The notes beneath the pieces were generated by a model. It saw only the letters and a program-made list of their open reading frames with translations, ran no database searches and had not been told where the DNA came from. The position numbers were made by a program, and so were the translations under genes. Positions 44,041 to 64,000 of a stretch of 64,000 nucleotides of DNA are shown here, in pieces (within the stretch, counting starts at the first letter, position 1; each line of letters begins with the position of its first letter). Source of the DNA: Cladorhizidae sp. MBARI D1340-BT2 (taxonomy: Eukaryota > Porifera > Demospongiae > Poecilosclerida > Cladorhizidae); the NCBI GenBank assembly GCA_028752905.1, contig JAQNBH010000005.1, positions 6,870,502 through 6,934,501 of the forward strand, given 5' to 3'.

Positions 44041-44978
44041 GTCTTATTGAGTGCATCCCTGCTGTTTTGACTTCACATTCCAATCTGCAGTTCCAAAAGA
44101 AAAACATGTATGGCAAAACAAAAATACCAGCATATATACTGCATTGGCTACATTTTGGTATCTATATAAATCAGGACCATGGTCTTATTGAGTGCATCCC
44201 TGCTGTTTCAGATCTTAATTGCCTTTATTGTACCTTAATTATATATTGTGTTCTTTAAATGATAGAAAAACTTCAACAAAAGGAATATGTTCATCAGGCA
44301 CTAAAACACGACTAGGTGCATGAAATGTATTTTCAGTGCCACATTTTAGTGTCCAATCAACACATTCATTTAGGGCTTCCTCTGGCACAGATAACTGGCT
44401 AGCACTTCAGGAACCACTAATCAGTTCAGGCAGATTTTGAGGCACTCCTGCTTTGGCTGCATGTAACTTTGGCATAGTTATATATACCTATGCAACACTT
44501 TTAATATCAAAAGAGAGCACACACAGAGATCTATCTTTGAGTTGCATATCTAGTTCATACAGTGAAGTGCGTAGAATCTATGGGACTCCAAAGTCATAAC
44601 GACAAGGTTGTGTTAGTGTTTCATCCATTCACATGATCATAAGTAGACTTATAAACTATATATTTAAAAATCACAATCCTTAGTGTTTGTATTGCTCTAT
44701 CAATCACAGTTGTTATAGCCACTCAAGACTTGATGCTAGGAAATATATAGCATTCGCAGAAGAGTTGGAGGGGTGACTTCACATTCCAACCTGCAGTTCC
44801 AAAAGAAAAACATGTATGGCAAAACAAAAATACCAGCATACTGCATTGGCCTGGTATTTAAATCAGGACCATAGCATGAATATGTCCAAAGGTATGTTCA
44901 GACCCTCTTCTACCTTTACCTAAAGTTATTGGAATAGCATGATCTTATTGAGTGCATCCCTGCTGTTTCAGATCTTAA

Positions 44979-45547
44979 CCCTTTCATGGATAAGGGTTTT
45001 ATTTTTTCAATAAAAAAAAAAAAAGTCATATCTTTTCAGAAAAGCAATGTATTTTATGTCTACACTTACTACTCACCTTGGGACTGTTCTTGGTTCTCCT
45101 CAGCATCTGTAGAGACACTATCATCGACAAAAGGCACATCTACGAAGGCGCTACGGCTACCACTAACTATAGGCTCAGAAATGACAGCTCTACTCAGAGT
45201 TGCTACTTCCTCAGGAGCTACAACTCTTTGTCCATGGTACGCATGGACCTCTTCTCCTTCGTCGCAACTGGATTCGTTCTCAGAGAGACCAAAATCGCTG
45301 TTGTAGCACATTGACAAAATATCGCTCACGGTGAACTTGGAATCCATTTTTACTTCAAGTTTGACGTCACGGCTACCTTAGTTACCGAAGTAGTACGTCA
45401 ACGATATTAAATATATAGCTAGAGCAACTCTCTGGGCATGCGCTGGTACAATAAGTATGCGTGTAGCTGCAACGGTCGATCTGTAATAAATATTTTTAAG
45501 AAGTTAGTTTGCTCTCGCGTCATATGATGCTTACATCCACGAAAGGG
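44979..45547 (-). mobile_element. piggyBac-type element, internally deleted, TTAA-flanked (copy 1)
   Basis: The ends are CCCTTTCATGGAT and its near-perfect inverse ATCCACGAAAGGG, flanked by TTAA at 44975-44978 and 45548-45551. The only content is a short transposase first exon on the minus strand (45069-45347). An empty copy of the same target sequence exists at about 44206-44245. It lies immediately 3' of the FAHD2 polyadenylation signal. Confidence 0.92.
45069..45347 (-). CDS. N-terminal exon of a piggyBac-type transposase (copy 1)
   Basis: 93 codons from ATG 45347: MDSKFTVSDILSMCYNSDFG, LSENESSCDEGEEVHAYHGQ, then a serine/acidic stretch. Piggybac transposases start with such an acidic, disordered segment. 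The frame ends by reading through a good donor (CAAG then GTGAGTAG at 45077/45076), so the real exon probably stops at 45077. The catalytic exons are absent from the 569-bp element. It is clearly related to the ORF at 51654-51923. Confidence 0.65.
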   Translation of the reverse strand: MDSKFTVSDILSMCYNSDFGLSENESSCDEGEEVHAYHGQRVVAPEEVATLSRAVISEPIVSGSRSAFVDVPFVDDSVSTDAEENQEQSQGE

Positions 45548-45556
45548 TTAATTGCC

Positions 45557-45562
45557 TTTATT
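45557..45562 (-). terminator. FAHD2 polyadenylation signal
   Basis: AATAAA on the minus strand, 58 nt after the FAHD2 stop codon. The piggyBac-type element begins 10 bp further on, so the insertion left the signal intact but replaced the normal downstream sequence. Confidence 0.55.
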
Positions 45563-45619
45563 GTACCCTAATTATATAACTCCAAAGAAATTTGAGACAA
45601 AACAAAATACATTTTTTCT

Positions 45620-63746
<18,127 letters not shown>

Positions 63747-63770
63747 CTGCATACCAACAAACAACTAGTC

Positions 63771-64000
63771 ATTAACCCCCCACAGAATGTACCATTCATT
63801 AACCCCCCACAGGATGAGATAGCAACCATTCATTAACCCCCCACAGGATGAGATAGCAACAATTCATTAACCCCCCCCACAGAATGAAATAGCAACCATT
63901 CATTAACCCCCCACAGGATGAGATAGCAACCATTCATTAACCCCCCACAGGATGAGATAGCAACCATTCATTAACCCCCCACAGGATGAGATAGCAACCA
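63771..64000. repeat. 34-bp minisatellite, at least 6 copies, running off the window
   Basis: The unit contains CATTCATTAACCCCCCACAG and GATGAGATAGCAAC. It begins 25 bp from the acceptor of the FAHD2 exon, so it lies in the next intron upstream. Confidence 0.9.

Overview
The window is animal nuclear DNA. It has spliced genes with GT-AG introns, relics of pogo/jerky, hAT, piggyBac and non-LTR elements, THAP-domain fragments, and very heavy minisatellite content. No operons, bacterial genes or complete RNA genes were seen. The family mix and the very short introns (67-89 bp) beside 4-13 kb ones fit a marine invertebrate, perhaps a sponge or another non-bilaterian, but the taxon is inference.

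Three host genes explain the layout. (1) The N-terminal half of an insulin-degrading enzyme (IDE, M16 metallopeptidase) gene lies on the minus strand. Eleven exons between 37814 (start codon) and 626 encode residues 1-337; the rest lies beyond the left edge. All exon junctions keep frame, and the HxxEH zinc motif, its glutamate base and the distal Glu ligand are present. (2) A divergent plus-strand gene (37949-42215) starts 134 bp away across a CCAAT-containing bidirectional promoter. It encodes a 1394-residue glycine-repeat protein from a 160-nt exon plus one 4-kb exon. (3) The 3' half of a FAHD2-type fumarylacetoacetate hydrolase-domain gene lies on the minus strand, with five exons between 63746 and its stop at 45620.

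Nearly everything else is intronic. IDE intron 8 (1160-12722) holds 38-, 37- and 60-bp minisatellites and a 5-kb pogo-type transposon with another ORF nested in it. Intron 6 (13834-22614) holds THAP relics, a dispersed repeat family and a 3.6-kb array of a 46-bp repeat. Intron 3 holds a fold-back element. Intron 2 (27563-37583) holds a deleted Tigger-like element, a 20-bp E-box array and a hAT element. Between the glycine-repeat gene and FAHD2 are a TIR element, inverted and tandem duplications and a piggyBac-type element. FAHD2 introns hold a 1.2-kb GGAA array, a G-rich 48-bp array, a second piggyBac-type element, a decayed non-LTR retrotransposon with an R2-like endonuclease signature, and a 3.8-kb higher-order 40-bp array.

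The most interesting signals are three internally deleted transposons that each keep only a transposase N-terminal ORF, an empty/filled piggyBac insertion pair, the phased E-box array in the IDE intron, and the single-exon glycine-repeat gene sharing a promoter with IDE.
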